A DNA stretch of 64,000 nt from Marinobacter nitratireducens. Lineage in GTDB: Bacteria > Pseudomonadota > Gammaproteobacteria > Pseudomonadales > Oleiphilaceae. Below are positions 48,724 through 58,311 of the stretch, piece by piece. How positions within the stretch are numbered: position 1 is the first letter of the stretch; every line of letters starts with the position of its first letter. The notes beneath the pieces were generated by a model. It ran no database searches, was not told the DNA's origin, and worked only from the letters and a program-made list of their open reading frames with translations. The position numbers and the translations under genes are program-made. The DNA is taken from contig NZ_ANIE01000009.1 in the NCBI RefSeq assembly GCF_000708045.1, forward strand, positions 62,001 to 126,000. The letters are read 5' to 3'.

Positions 48724-49578
48724 TCAGGCGCGGTTGGCGCTGGCCAGGGTGGAGGCATCCAGCTCAGCTGGTGCCGGGCGCTTCGGAGCCGTCCGAATGT
48801 GGGTGGTATAGAGCGTGAGACCGGTAAAGGCCAGTCCGCCGACGAGGTTGCCCAGAGCGGTGGGGATTTCGTTCCAGATGAAGTAGTCCATCACCGAGAA
48901 ATTACCGCCCATCATCATGGCGGAGGGGAACAGGAACATGTTCACCACCGAATGCTCGAAGCCCATGAAGAAGAACAGCATGATCGGCATCCACATGGCG
49001 ATCACTTTGCCGCTGACGTTGGTGGATATCATGGCGCCAACAACGCCCATGGAAACCATCCAGTTGCAGAGCATGCCGCGGATGAAGATGGTGGCCCAGC
49101 CAGCTGCTCCGTATTCGGCGTAGCCGAGCGTCCGTGCTTCACCGACGCCGGCAATCTTGCTGCCGACCGCACCCGGATCGGTATTGAAGCCGTAGGTGAA
49201 AATGAATGCCATCATGACGGCCACGGTCAGTGCGCCGGCAAAGTTCCCGAGGAATACCAGTCCCCAGTTGCGCAGGATGGCTTTCGGCGTAACCCCCGGA
49301 CGTTTGTCCAGCAGGGCCAGCGGTGTCAGCATGAATACCCCGGTGAGCAGGTCAAACCCCATCAGGTAAAGCATGCAGAAACCGACTGGAAACAGGATGG
49401 CGCCAATCAGGAATACACCGGTCTGGACTGCGACGGTAACCGCGAAGACCGCTGCCAGGGCGAGAATGGCACCGGCCATGTAAGCCCGTATCAGGGTATC
49501 CCGGGTGGACATGTAAATCTTGGATTCGCCGGCGTCCACCATTTTGGTGACGAATTCCGAGGGCAAGATGTAAGACAT
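48724..49578 (-). CDS. Formate/nitrite transporter family channel (nitrite, NirC-like)
   Basis: A 284-residue FNT protein with six membrane helices. PSEFVTKMVDAGESKI at the N-terminus, YLMGFDLLTGVFML (P-loop after helix 2), LGNFAGALTVAVMMAF, the segment GMLCNWMVSMGVVGAM and FFMGFEHSVVNMFLFPSAMMMG (in part; central His) are the pentameric FNT channel marks. Context (nitrate island, NasR-type leader) argues for nitrite. ATG 49578 has GAGGAAATAACC upstream and lies after the leader terminator. First gene of an operon with the kinase-phosphatase. Confidence 0.88.
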   Translation of the reverse strand: MSYILPSEFVTKMVDAGESKIYMSTRDTLIRAYMAGAILALAAVFAVTVAVQTGVFLIGAILFPVGFCMLYLMGFDLLTGVFMLTPLALLDKRPGVTPKAILRNWGLVFLGNFAGALTVAVMMAFIFTYGFNTDPGAVGSKIAGVGEARTLGYAEYGAAGWATIFIRGMLCNWMVSMGVVGAMISTNVSGKVIAMWMPIMLFFFMGFEHSVVNMFLFPSAMMMGGNFSVMDYFIWNEIPTALGNLVGGLAFTGLTLYTTHIRTAPKRPAPAELDASTLASANRA

Positions 49579-49599
49579 GGTTATTTCCTCTGATCCCAC

Positions 49600-49654
49600 A
49601 AAAAAACGGCGCCACACGCAGTCTGCAGGTAGTGCAGGTGCATGTAGACGCCGT
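49600..49654 (-). terminator. Leader attenuator of the FNT-kinase operon
   Basis: Minus strand: ACGGCGTC with GGCGCCGT (one G-U pair), then ACATGCA with TGCGTGT past a one-base bulge, followed by seven T. It ends 21 bases before the FNT start. Confidence 0.82.
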
Positions 49655-49698
49655 CGTCTAAGAGTCTGTCGCTGTTGCGAGGCCATCATTGGTCTCGC
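49645..49698 (-). promoter_or_regulatory. ANTAR-type dual hairpin in the FNT leader
   Basis: Minus strand. P1 (49698-49677): GCGAGACC/GGCCUCGC with one mismatch and hexaloop AAUGAU (A1, G4). P2 (49660-49645): perfect UAGAC/GUCUA stem with hexaloop GACGGC (G4 fits, position 1 is G). P2 and the terminator share the GUCUA strand. Confidence 0.65.
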
Positions 49699-49710
49699 TG
49701 AGCAGGATCC

Positions 49711-49726
49711 TGCAGAGTCTGTGCCA
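49711..49726 (-). promoter_or_regulatory. Sigma-54 promoter of the FNT-kinase operon
   Basis: Minus strand TGGCAC-AGACT-CTGCA with exact GG-N10-GC, one mismatch. A partial NtrC site with a perfect TGGTGC half ends at 49850, about 115 bp upstream, inside the gap before tonB. Confidence 0.65.
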
Positions 49727-49857
49727 GCGTCTCTTCCGGTCGGAATAATCCATTTATTTCATGGGGTTGCTCGGACTTTTTGCAGATGGGCTGATTGCGG
49801 GCCGTATGGGGAGTGCCCCCCGTCAGTGCGTGGCGGGTGTTACTGGTGCACGCTCAT

Positions 49858-50615
<758 letters not shown>

Positions 50616-50619
<4 letters not shown>

Positions 50620-51026
50620 GAGGCGGGCTCGGTTAGCAGGAGAATATCGGTGTAGCCGCCCTGCTCAAGCTGGCGGAACAGGTTCTCCAGGTCTGCCATC
50701 GAGATGCTCGCCGCCGCGGCAATTTTCAGCGGTTGTTCGGCGTTTGGTGCTGGCAGTCTGTTGAGCAGCCGACCACTCACCACCGTCTCGCTGCCAATCT
50801 GCCAGGTGCCGTCTTCCGTGACCACGAGGTCGGCATAGGGTTGTTGTTCCTGATGGCCGGGTGCGCTGGTGGGGAGCTCCGGAAGCGGATCATCCGAAAT
50901 CTGGCCGGCCACGATGAAGAACATCAGAAGCAGGAAGACCAGATTGATCAGCGGAAGCAGTGCGTCTTCCACGCGCTCCATCAGGGTCTTTCCGGACGTG
51001 GGCGGTGGTGGAACCAGGTTGTTCAT
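50616..51026 (-). CDS. exbD: ExbD/TolR-family biopolymer transport protein, second copy
   Basis: A 136-residue protein with a single N-terminal helix (LLPLINLVFLLLMFFIVAGQI) and a periplasmic domain, the ExbD/TolR layout. The essential helix Asp is replaced by Asn (PLINLVFLLL; typical ExbD has PLIDVVFLLL), so proton coupling by this copy is doubtful and it probably assembles with the first ExbD. It overlaps both neighbours by four bases. Confidence 0.82.
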
Positions 51027-51418
51027 GGGGTATTGTCGGTGGCCCGTTTCCAGTGTGTTTCAATGCCCTTGGCATCCAGTCCGGTGAGGACGCGGGTAAA
51101 CTGCGCCAACTCGGTTTGTGGTTGCGTGCTCAAATTGACTTCGGTGATGCCGGATGCTGACAACGCCGAGATAACGTCCCCAAGTGACAAAACATCATCC
51201 TGCCAACGAATGGCGCCCTCATTGGTGATGACCAGTACCGGGACAGGCTCTCCGGTGACGGAGCTTGGCTGACTTGTGTCGTTGCCCAGCTCCAGGTATC
51301 CCACCGGCAGCAACCGGCTGGTGAGCATGAAAAATACCAGCAGGATGAACACCACATCGATCAGCGGCGTAATCCGGATTGGGATGGGGCGGTTGGGTCT
51401 GGGTTCAACCAGCTGCAT
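51023..51418 (-). CDS. exbD: ExbD/TolR-family biopolymer transport protein, first copy
   Basis: A 131-residue ExbD protein with helix ITPLIDVVFILLVFFMLTS carrying the conserved Asp that transfers protons, and a short periplasmic domain. ATG 51418 lies inside the end of the exbB frame (14-base overlap); a longer frame to 51508 has no similarity. It is followed by the Asn-variant copy, so the complex probably contains a hetero-oligomer. Confidence 0.88.
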   Translation of the reverse strand: MQLVEPRPNRPIPIRITPLIDVVFILLVFFMLTSRLLPVGYLELGNDTSQPSSVTGEPVPVLVITNEGAIRWQDDVLSLGDVISALSASGITEVNLSTQPQTELAQFTRVLTGLDAKGIETHWKRATDNTP

Positions 51419-52205
51419 GGGCGAATCGCTGTTTGGCCGGCAGTTGGAACCCTTCGGGCTCGCGCCCGTCCTCAGACTCAGTGGCGGAAGATTCGCCAGG
51501 TTCCGCAACGACGTCAGCGCCCGTGTTATCGCGCCGATCGAAGCCGCTGAATACCGTGACCAACGTGCTGTTCATCACTTTGTGAATGCGACGCAACCGG
51601 AATTCGATCCAGGCTGCCAGGGCCGCAAAAGGAATGGCGATGACAAGCCCCGCTGCCGTCGTGGTGAGGGCTTCGTAGATGCCACCGCTCAGTTGGCTGG
51701 CGTTGGCACGGCCCTCGGTGGCCGCCATGGCGCTGAAAGCCTCCATCATGCCCATCACGGTCCCGAGGAGACCGAGAAGAGGTGCAAGGGCGGCAATGAC
51801 CTCGATGATTTTCAGTGGCGCCTCAAAGGGCTCAAGTGCGTGTTGGGCGTCCCGGGCTGCGGTTTCGCGAATCTGGCTGGGATCCTTTCCGCCCTGGAAG
51901 GCCTCAATGGTGTCGGCCACAAGGTGCAGAAGCGGGTTCATTCGACCTCTGGTTCCGGCTTGCTTTCTGACCTGTGCCGGAGCGACGTCGGCCGGGGAAG
52001 ATTGCCAAAGTTTCACGGTTTTTTTGAGTCCGCCGGTCAGACGCGGTGCGTACAATGCCCCACACAGCGTGAGATAGATGAATGTCGCGAACCCCGTGAC
52101 AGCGATAACGGCCAGCACCATCATAACGGGGCCGCCCATCTCGAATAGGTGACCAAGAGGGCCATCGAAGAATACTGAGGGGGAAAGTGAAGCGGTATCA
52201 GGCAT
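51405..52205 (-). CDS. exbB: ExbB/TolQ/MotA-family proton channel protein
   Basis: A 266-residue inner-membrane protein with three main helices: MVLAVIAVTGFATFIYLTL, IIEVIAALAPLLGLLGTVMGM and EALTTTAAGLVIAIPFAALAAW. The last two match the MotA/TolQ/ExbB proton-channel signature, including the GTVxGM motif. The start is uncertain: ATG 52205 is taken, ATG 52226 is possible, and the open frame further upstream crosses a Fur-like box. First gene of exbB-exbD-exbD-tonB. Confidence 0.87.
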   Translation of the reverse strand: MPDTASLSPSVFFDGPLGHLFEMGGPVMMVLAVIAVTGFATFIYLTLCGALYAPRLTGGLKKTVKLWQSSPADVAPAQVRKQAGTRGRMNPLLHLVADTIEAFQGGKDPSQIRETAARDAQHALEPFEAPLKIIEVIAALAPLLGLLGTVMGMMEAFSAMAATEGRANASQLSGGIYEALTTTAAGLVIAIPFAALAAWIEFRLRRIHKVMNSTLVTVFSGFDRRDNTGADVVAEPGESSATESEDGREPEGFQLPAKQRFAHAAG

Positions 52206-52238
52206 GGGATAGCTCGCGGCTGACATGGAGGTGTTTAT

Positions 52239-52257
52239 GCAAATGGTAACGATTATC
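52239..52257 (-). promoter_or_regulatory. Fur-box-like operator upstream of exbB
   Basis: On the minus strand GATAATCGTTACCATTTGC matches 13 of 19 positions of the Fur consensus GATAATGATAATCATTATC, with the first six identical. It lies 33-50 bases before the exbB start and suggests iron repression of the operon. Confidence 0.6.
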
Positions 52258-52409
52258 AGTAAGTTTGCAAGTGTTGAATCTGACAATCTGCGAGGGTTTG
52301 TTAAAATTCAATCAGTGGTGTTCAGGGTGCAACGCCCGTCCAATACCGAGCTGTGTCAATGGAGGCCTTCTATCTTTTGCCTGTTCTCATCAAGCGGAGC
52401 TGATCGACT

Positions 52410-54773
52410 GTGGTGATCAAGCGCTGGTTCGGAAGCCTCGTTAACCGGGCGGTCGCTCTGGTGGTGTTTGTCATTCTGCTCTCAGCCCTTGTTGTCACCG
52501 TGGTGGGTTCGTGGCTGAGCCGTGGAGAGTTGGAGCAACAGGCCCGCCAGCAGGTAGCCACCATGACCCAGATTGTGGCGGGAGAGCTGGACGAGAAACT
52601 GGCCCGTCGTCTCGAAATACTCAACCACGTTGCCCAGAGCTTTACCATGGATGCCCGGGCGTTTGAGTCCCGGGCCCGGGTCCTGGTACAGCAGCAGACT
52701 GCCTTGCAGCATCTCTTCGATGGCGTTTACCTGATGGATGCCGACGGTAATGTGATTGCCGAGTTTCCCGAGGAGTACCAGCTGGTCGGCCAGAATGTAA
52801 GCCACCGGGACTATTTCAAGGACGCCTCGAACTTCAACACTCCGGTGATCAGCGCCCCTTATGCGTCGTTATACCGCGACAAGCCCGCGGTGATGATTGC
52901 TGCGCCGGTCTTCAACCACAGCCACCGCTTTATTGGCATGATTGGTGGTGCAATCATGCTGGATGGCGAGCAGTTCCTGAAAGAGTTCGCCTCCATACGG
53001 ATTGGCGCAACGGGCTATCTCTCGGTGTCGACCCGCGCCGGCACCACTCTTGCTCATGGCGGCACCGGTGAGGTGATGGTCCCGGTCAGGGTTGAGAACC
53101 CGATCCTGCGTGATGCCATGTCAGGGTTTGAGGGCACTATGCGCGCAAAGGGTGTAGACGGTTCAGCAACCATTGTCTCTGTGCAGCAGATGGCACAGGT
53201 ACCCTGGTTTGTGGCCGCAATCTGGCCGACCCGGGAAGCCTTTGCACCCATGACCCGGATGGCGGATGCGTTCGTGTGGACGTTGCTGGGGGTCATCGTG
53301 GTGCTGGCGCCCCTTGCTCTGCTCATATTCCGGCGGTTGATGCGCCCTCTCGCCACCCTTGGTGACGAAATCAATGAACGCCATCTCGGGGTCCGCACCA
53401 CACCGGTCAGCGTCGCCGGTGGCCGGGAAATCCGCCACGTGGCGCAGATTTTCAACACGGTTATGGACGAGCGGGACGAGGTCCTGGGCTCGCTGGCCGA
53501 GCGCGAGGCGTTTTTCCGTTCCCTGACCCAGAGTGCTCCGATCGGTATCGTGCAGACGGATGTACTTGGCCGGATTGAGTTCGTGAACCCCGCCTATGAA
53601 CTGCTGATTGGGCGGCCCGCCTCGGAGCTCCAGCATACCTACCTGATCAACAGTATCTATTCCGAAGACCGCGACCTTGCGCTTTCAGGATGGCAGCAGT
53701 CGTTGCAGCAGCATGAGGTATTCCGGGGCCGGTTCCGGTTGCTGAGTCGGGCTGATGGGCAACTGATCTGGGGCGACGTGATGACATCGGTGATCGAAAC
53801 GTCTGACAAGGCGCTGGGTACGATTACCGTAGTCCGGGACATCACCCGTGAGCTGGAGACGGAACAGGCACTCCGGGAAGAGCAACGGCGTGCAGAAAGC
53901 ATCCTTGGCGTGCTCCAGGAGGGTGTCCTGATGGTGGATGTGGAAGGGCGAATCCGTTACGCCAACGAAGCCGCATGCCATTTCCTGGGCAATGGGGACG
54001 GTGATTGTATGCAGAGTAACTTCTTCGATCAGGTCGAGATCAAAGACGATGACCAGTCACTGGCACAGGCGGATTTCCTTGCCGGTGATGACGTCGATAG
54101 CCTGTATGTCACGCTCTCCAACGCGGGAGGAGAGGTGTTCGATATTGATCTCACCATGCTTCATGTCCGCCAGGGCAGCCACGACGAGCGCATGGTATTT
54201 GTCCTCAGGGATGACAGTGAGCGTCGCCGGGAAGAGGAGCGTCTGTCCTGGGAGGCGACCCACGATAGCCTGACGCAACTGGTGAACCGCCGCGCATTCA
54301 ATGCGGCCTTGTCGAAATGCCTGAGCGATGCCCCACGTCAGAAAGCCCGCTCGGTGCTGATGCTGATCGATTTGGACTATTTTAAACCGGTCAACGATGA
54401 GGGCGGGCACCTGCTGGGCGATGATCTGCTCAGGCGGCTGGCGGACCTGTTCATGGTGTCGGTGCGCCAGTCCGATATAGTGGCGCGACTGGGCGGAGAC
54501 GAGTTCGGCATCATCCTTCCGGCCTGTGGCCTGGAACACGCGCAAGCGCTGGCCGAGAAGATCCGGGCCGGTGTGGAGGCATTACGGATTGAGCAGGACG
54601 GCCGCAGTTTCGGGGTCACCGCGAGTATCGGCGTTACCGAGATGACAGTGCAGGACAGCGGTACCCGGGAAATTGTGTCGCGGGCGGATGAAGGTGCCTA
54701 CATTGCCAAATCCCGCGGCCGCAATATGGTGATTGTTGTGCCTGCACCGCCCGACGCCCAGAGTCCCGGCTGA
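52410..54773 (+). CDS. Membrane sensor diguanylate cyclase (Cache-HAMP-PAS-GGDEF)
   Basis: A 787-residue protein. One helix (AVALVVFVILLSALVVTVVG) leads to a periplasmic Cache-type sensor of about 240 residues (VYLMDADGNVIAEFP, VSHRDYFKDA, GAIMLDGEQFLKEFASIRIG), then a second helix (FVWTLLGVIVVLAPLALLIF), HAMP, two PAS domains (LTQSAPIGIVQTDVLGRIEF; ILGVLQEGVLMVDVEGRIRY) and GGDEF with LVNRRAFN, LIDLDYFKPVNDEGGH and the active site RLGGDEFGIIL. There is no EAL domain. GTG 52410 is directly followed by a second GTG. It lies next to, and diverges from, the iron-transport operon. Confidence 0.88.
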   Translation: MVIKRWFGSLVNRAVALVVFVILLSALVVTVVGSWLSRGELEQQARQQVATMTQIVAGELDEKLARRLEILNHVAQSFTMDARAFESRARVLVQQQTALQHLFDGVYLMDADGNVIAEFPEEYQLVGQNVSHRDYFKDASNFNTPVISAPYASLYRDKPAVMIAAPVFNHSHRFIGMIGGAIMLDGEQFLKEFASIRIGATGYLSVSTRAGTTLAHGGTGEVMVPVRVENPILRDAMSGFEGTMRAKGVDGSATIVSVQQMAQVPWFVAAIWPTREAFAPMTRMADAFVWTLLGVIVVLAPLALLIFRRLMRPLATLGDEINERHLGVRTTPVSVAGGREIRHVAQIFNTVMDERDEVLGSLAEREAFFRSLTQSAPIGIVQTDVLGRIEFVNPAYELLIGRPASELQHTYLINSIYSEDRDLALSGWQQSLQQHEVFRGRFRLLSRADGQLIWGDVMTSVIETSDKALGTITVVRDITRELETEQALREEQRRAESILGVLQEGVLMVDVEGRIRYANEAACHFLGNGDGDCMQSNFFDQVEIKDDDQSLAQADFLAGDDVDSLYVTLSNAGGEVFDIDLTMLHVRQGSHDERMVFVLRDDSERRREEERLSWEATHDSLTQLVNRRAFNAALSKCLSDAPRQKARSVLMLIDLDYFKPVNDEGGHLLGDDLLRRLADLFMVSVRQSDIVARLGGDEFGIILPACGLEHAQALAEKIRAGVEALRIEQDGRSFGVTASIGVTEMTVQDSGTREIVSRADEGAYIAKSRGRNMVIVVPAPPDAQSPG

Positions 54774-54775
54774 GA

Positions 54776-55540
54776 CTACCACCACCCTGCCGATCCGCCT
54801 GCCAGCCAGAGCAACCGCAAAGCCAGCGCCGTAAGGATCAGGTTGAACGCCTTGTTGAACCAGCGGTTGCTCAGGGTCTTCAATAAATGCAGCCCGAGCC
54901 AGGTGCCGGCAAAGCCGGCAACGATCATGGCGGCAATGAACGGTAGCCAGTCGGGAAACACAAAGCCGGCAACACTGAAGACCAGCGCCTTGGGCGCATG
55001 TTGCAGTGTCATGGCGGTAGCGAACGTGGACACGGTCCGGAACCGGTCCTGATGGATCTGTTTGATGAAGGCCGCGACCAACGGACCGGTAGCCCCGACA
55101 AAGAGACTGATGAAGCTGGTCAGGCCTGAGGCCAGGAACACCCCGCCACCGCCCAGGGATCCTTTGGGCAGCGGAGGCCCCCAGCACAGATAAAGCACAA
55201 ACACGGCGATGGTTGTCTGCCAGACATGGCTGGGCAGATCGACCAACAGCCAGGCTCCCAGGCCGGCACCAACCAGCACGCCCGGGGCGAAAGCCGCAAT
55301 GACCTTCCAGTCGATGTGGTTCCGGGTCAGAATCGCCCTGCCGCCGTTTGAACCCAGCTGGATCATGCCATGGACGGGAATAATGGCCGCCGGAGGCAGC
55401 CAGCTTGCCATCAGGACCAGCAGAAGAACCCCGCCTCCGGCGCCGAGAGAGGCGGTAATCATGGAGGTGACGATCGAGCAGGCGAGGAGAAAAACGGCGA
55501 CAAGAGGGCTCAGACTCTCCGGTAACAGCGTCAGATCCAT
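54776..55540 (-). CDS. TauE/SafE-family permease
   Basis: A 254-residue membrane protein with seven to eight helices in two homologous halves; SLGAGGGVLLLVLMASWLP and SLFVGATGPLVAAFIKQ carry the Gly/Ala-rich TauE motifs. The family exports sulfoacetate, sulfite or other small anions; the substrate here is unknown. ATG 55540 lies 10 bases inside the end of the upstream transglycosylase-like gene, which suggests co-expression. It converges with the diguanylate cyclase gene (2-base gap). Confidence 0.85.
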   Translation of the reverse strand: MDLTLLPESLSPLVAVFLLACSIVTSMITASLGAGGGVLLLVLMASWLPPAAIIPVHGMIQLGSNGGRAILTRNHIDWKVIAAFAPGVLVGAGLGAWLLVDLPSHVWQTTIAVFVLYLCWGPPLPKGSLGGGGVFLASGLTSFISLFVGATGPLVAAFIKQIHQDRFRTVSTFATAMTLQHAPKALVFSVAGFVFPDWLPFIAAMIVAGFAGTWLGLHLLKTLSNRWFNKAFNLILTALALRLLWLAGGSAGWW

Positions 55541-56643
55541 GCACAGAATTCCGATGATTTCAGACGCTTGCCCCGGCACAAGGCGCGTGTCGCCAGTTCC
55601 ACGTCTGCAACATAGTACAGTGACGCCAGGCCCAGACGGTCACGCCCGAGGTTGTGGAACACCATGCCGAAGGCTATGTCCCCGGCTGTAAAGCGCGCCT
55701 GGTGGTCAGCAAAATACTGGGCCGGTTTTGATAACAGGTCGTCGGTGAGCAGCGCTTCCACGCGGCCGGCACCGCCGTGGTAGGCCTGGATCAGCAGCAA
55801 CGTGAATAACCGGTCGCGCTTGGCCTTGGGCAGGTGGCCAAACCGTGTTTCGAACACCGGGCGCAGGTTACGGGCATTCTGGTTCATCAGCTTCAAGGCG
55901 CAGTCGATCTGGGCCAGTCGGTGCCAGTAATTCCGGGGTTTGATCTGGCAGTCCGATAACGCCGACGGCGACAGTTGTAAAATGCCCCGGGCGTTGGCGC
56001 CGGAGTGGGCCCGGGCCTGGCCACCACTCTCGATCAGGATCTGGCCCGCCAGATAGGCCGGCAATTCCTCTGGCAGGTTCAGGCGTTTCTGGGCCTTGCG
56101 TTTGTTGTACACATACTCCACGGCCTCGTGCAGCGTCCCGGGTTGTCCGCTGGACGCGAAATCAAGATCGTCCCAGGCGCCCCAGATCCGGTCTGCGGGC
56201 AACGTGCCCAGATAGCGGGCTTTGGCTTCGCCCAGGTTCACGTGAGGCTGGTCGCAGGCAAGGGCGAAGGGATAACCGGTCACGTCGCTTCCACCCGCGA
56301 TCCAGGTGTCCGCCTTTCCGTCATTCTTCAGCGCCTGGCGGGTATCGTTCAGACGGGTCTGGGTGTCTTGTTGGCTGCGGCCATCGGATATCCAGGCCAG
56401 AAAGCGGCCGCGCAGATCGAACAGGACATGGCGGTCCACATCGCTGCAATAACCAGACGACTGAAGTACCCATTTCCTGATGGTGAGAATGTTTTGGTAG
56501 ACCCCCTGGCTGGTCCAGTAAGGGGAGGAGCGGACAACCTGAGTCCATGCCTCGTTATCGTTGGCACTGATTGGCCCGATCATGATACCTGCCAGGATGA
56601 AAATCCGGGCTGCCTGTCGTAAGCTCTTGAACCTGCATTTCAT
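55531..56643 (-). CDS. Lytic transglycosylase-like exported protein
   Basis: A 370-residue protein with a signal-type N-terminus (ARIFILAGIMIGPISA). The central part has an SLT-like catalytic region: QILIESGGQARAHSGANARGILQLSP contains the E-S-x-G and G-A-x-G-x-x-Q motifs (given in part), with the Glu as probable catalytic acid. The C-terminal half (LIQAYHGGAGRVEALLTDD, AFGMVFHNLGRDRLGLASLYY) also fits the lysozyme fold. The N-terminal 180 residues are not recognised. ATG 56643 is used; a GTG two codons upstream is possible. Peptidoglycan cleavage in the periplasm is the inferred role. Confidence 0.68.
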   Translation of the reverse strand: MKCRFKSLRQAARIFILAGIMIGPISANDNEAWTQVVRSSPYWTSQGVYQNILTIRKWVLQSSGYCSDVDRHVLFDLRGRFLAWISDGRSQQDTQTRLNDTRQALKNDGKADTWIAGGSDVTGYPFALACDQPHVNLGEAKARYLGTLPADRIWGAWDDLDFASSGQPGTLHEAVEYVYNKRKAQKRLNLPEELPAYLAGQILIESGGQARAHSGANARGILQLSPSALSDCQIKPRNYWHRLAQIDCALKLMNQNARNLRPVFETRFGHLPKAKRDRLFTLLLIQAYHGGAGRVEALLTDDLLSKPAQYFADHQARFTAGDIAFGMVFHNLGRDRLGLASLYYVADVELATRALCRGKRLKSSEFCAWI

Positions 56644-56694
56644 ACACACGCAATCCCGATCTGTCCGCTAACACAATAACAAACGGAACCAGAC

Positions 56695-58197
56695 ATGAAA
56701 CAATCCGAATATCTGCGCTATGACGCCACTGCCCTGGCTGACCTGATCCGTCGGGGTGATGTTTCCTCCCGGGAAGTCTGTGAGGCGGCCGTCGAGCGGG
56801 CGACCAAGGTAAATGGCACCCTTAACGCTATTTGCTACCCCCAGTTTACCGAAGCCCTGACTCAGGACTACCCCGAAGATGCACCTTTTGCCGGCGTTCC
56901 GCTGTTGCTCAAGGATCTTGCCCAGGAGCAGGCCGGGCACCCGTGTACGTTCGGAAGCCGGGGCTTGGCAAAAAACGTGGCGCCGCAGGATTCCGAGTTT
57001 GTACGCCGTGCCCGAGCTGGCGGCCTGCGTTTTCTGGGCCGCACTGCAACCCCGGAATTTGGCCTCAAAGCGGTGACCGAGTCCGACCTGTGGGGCGCGT
57101 CCCGCAATCCGTGGAACACCGACCTGACACCGGGTGGTTCCAGTGGCGGTTCTGGTGCTGCGGTTGCTGCCGGTATCGTTCCGATGGCCGGTGCCAACGA
57201 TGGTGGCGGATCGATCCGGATCCCAGCCGCCTATAACGGTTTGTTTGGCCTGAAACCCTCCCGGGGACGGATTTCCAGTGGTCCCTACATGGGGGAAGCC
57301 TGGACCGGGGCGTCGTCCGATCATGTGGTTTCCCGTACCGTTCGGGACAGTGCGGCCATGCTGGACGTACTCAGTGGTCCCGCATCGGGCGATCCATTCG
57401 TTATCCCGCGGGCCGGTTCCCGTTACGCCGACCTGATCCAGAAGTCCCCGGGTAGCCTCAAAATCGGCGTGTTCACCTCTTCCCCCTATGACACCGAAGT
57501 GGCGCCGGAGTGTGTGGCGGCGGTGGAATCGACGGCCCGAATTCTGGAAAACCTCGGCCATAAAGTGGACTATGCGCGGCCAGAATTCGATGGCATGGCG
57601 TTGGCGCGCTGTTATCTCGGGCTCTATTTCGGTGAAGTGGCTGCGTTGATGGCCAGGGCCCGGGAACAGTTTGGTGCCAGGGACGAAGACTTTGAGTTGG
57701 ATACCCGGCTGATTGGTATGCTTGGCGACAGCATGCCACTGTCGGATTATGTTCGCCGGCGACAACAGTGGAACGAATTCGCCCGCGCATTGGGCGCTTA
57801 TTTCGAGAGCTATGATTTGTATCTCTGCCCGACCACCGGCCAGTTGCCGGCCCGGGTAGGCGAGCTGGATACGCCGGTGCACATGAAGCTCGCTGGTAAG
57901 CTGATGCTCGCTCTGAAGGCCGGCAAGCTGGTGCATCGTACCGGTCAGGTAGACCAGTTGGCGATGGAAAGCCTTGGGCGGACGCCGTTCACCCAGCTTG
58001 CCAACCTGACCGGAACCCCGGCGATGTCGGTACCCATGCACTGGAGTGAAGGTGGTTTGCCGGTGGGTGTTCAGTTTGGCGCCAGCCACGGTGGTGAGGC
58101 GGCACTGTTGCAATTGGCCGCCCAGCTTGAGGAAGCAAACCCGTGGTTTGGCCAGTACGAGCGGCTGGAAAATCAATTCGGCGATCCGGGGTTGTGA
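56695..58197 (+). CDS. Amidase (amidase-signature family)
   Basis: A 500-residue amidase. The Ser-cisSer-Lys triad is visible: the lysine in [10 protein letters not shown], and the Gly/Ser-rich signature [20 protein letters not shown] followed by [18 protein letters not shown] with the nucleophilic serine. Length is typical for aryl-acylamidase or 6-aminohexanoate-cyclic-dimer-hydrolase-like members. There is no gatB/gatC neighbour and the protein lacks an obvious signal peptide, so it is probably a free-standing cytoplasmic amidase of unknown substrate. It starts 51 bases from the divergent transglycosylase-like gene. Confidence 0.88.
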   Translation: MKQSEYLRYDATALADLIRRGDVSSREVCEAAVERATKVNGTLNAICYPQFTEALTQDYPEDAPFAGVPLLLKDLAQEQAGHPCTFGSRGLAKNVAPQDSEFVRRARAGGLRFLGRTATPEFGLKAVTESDLWGASRNPWNTDLTPGGSSGGSGAAVAAGIVPMAGANDGGGSIRIPAAYNGLFGLKPSRGRISSGPYMGEAWTGASSDHVVSRTVRDSAAMLDVLSGPASGDPFVIPRAGSRYADLIQKSPGSLKIGVFTSSPYDTEVAPECVAAVESTARILENLGHKVDYARPEFDGMALARCYLGLYFGEVAALMARAREQFGARDEDFELDTRLIGMLGDSMPLSDYVRRRQQWNEFARALGAYFESYDLYLCPTTGQLPARVGELDTPVHMKLAGKLMLALKAGKLVHRTGQVDQLAMESLGRTPFTQLANLTGTPAMSVPMHWSEGGLPVGVQFGASHGGEAALLQLAAQLEEANPWFGQYERLENQFGDPGL

Positions 58198-58311
58198 TCC
58201 ATTCGTTATGCCTCCACGTTTATCTTTGTGTCTAGAACAGGCTATGCTGTTGGACAGGAGGACCTGTTCCTTCCAGACAGACCCTGATGGCATCGAGGAG
58301 GCGAGCGTATT

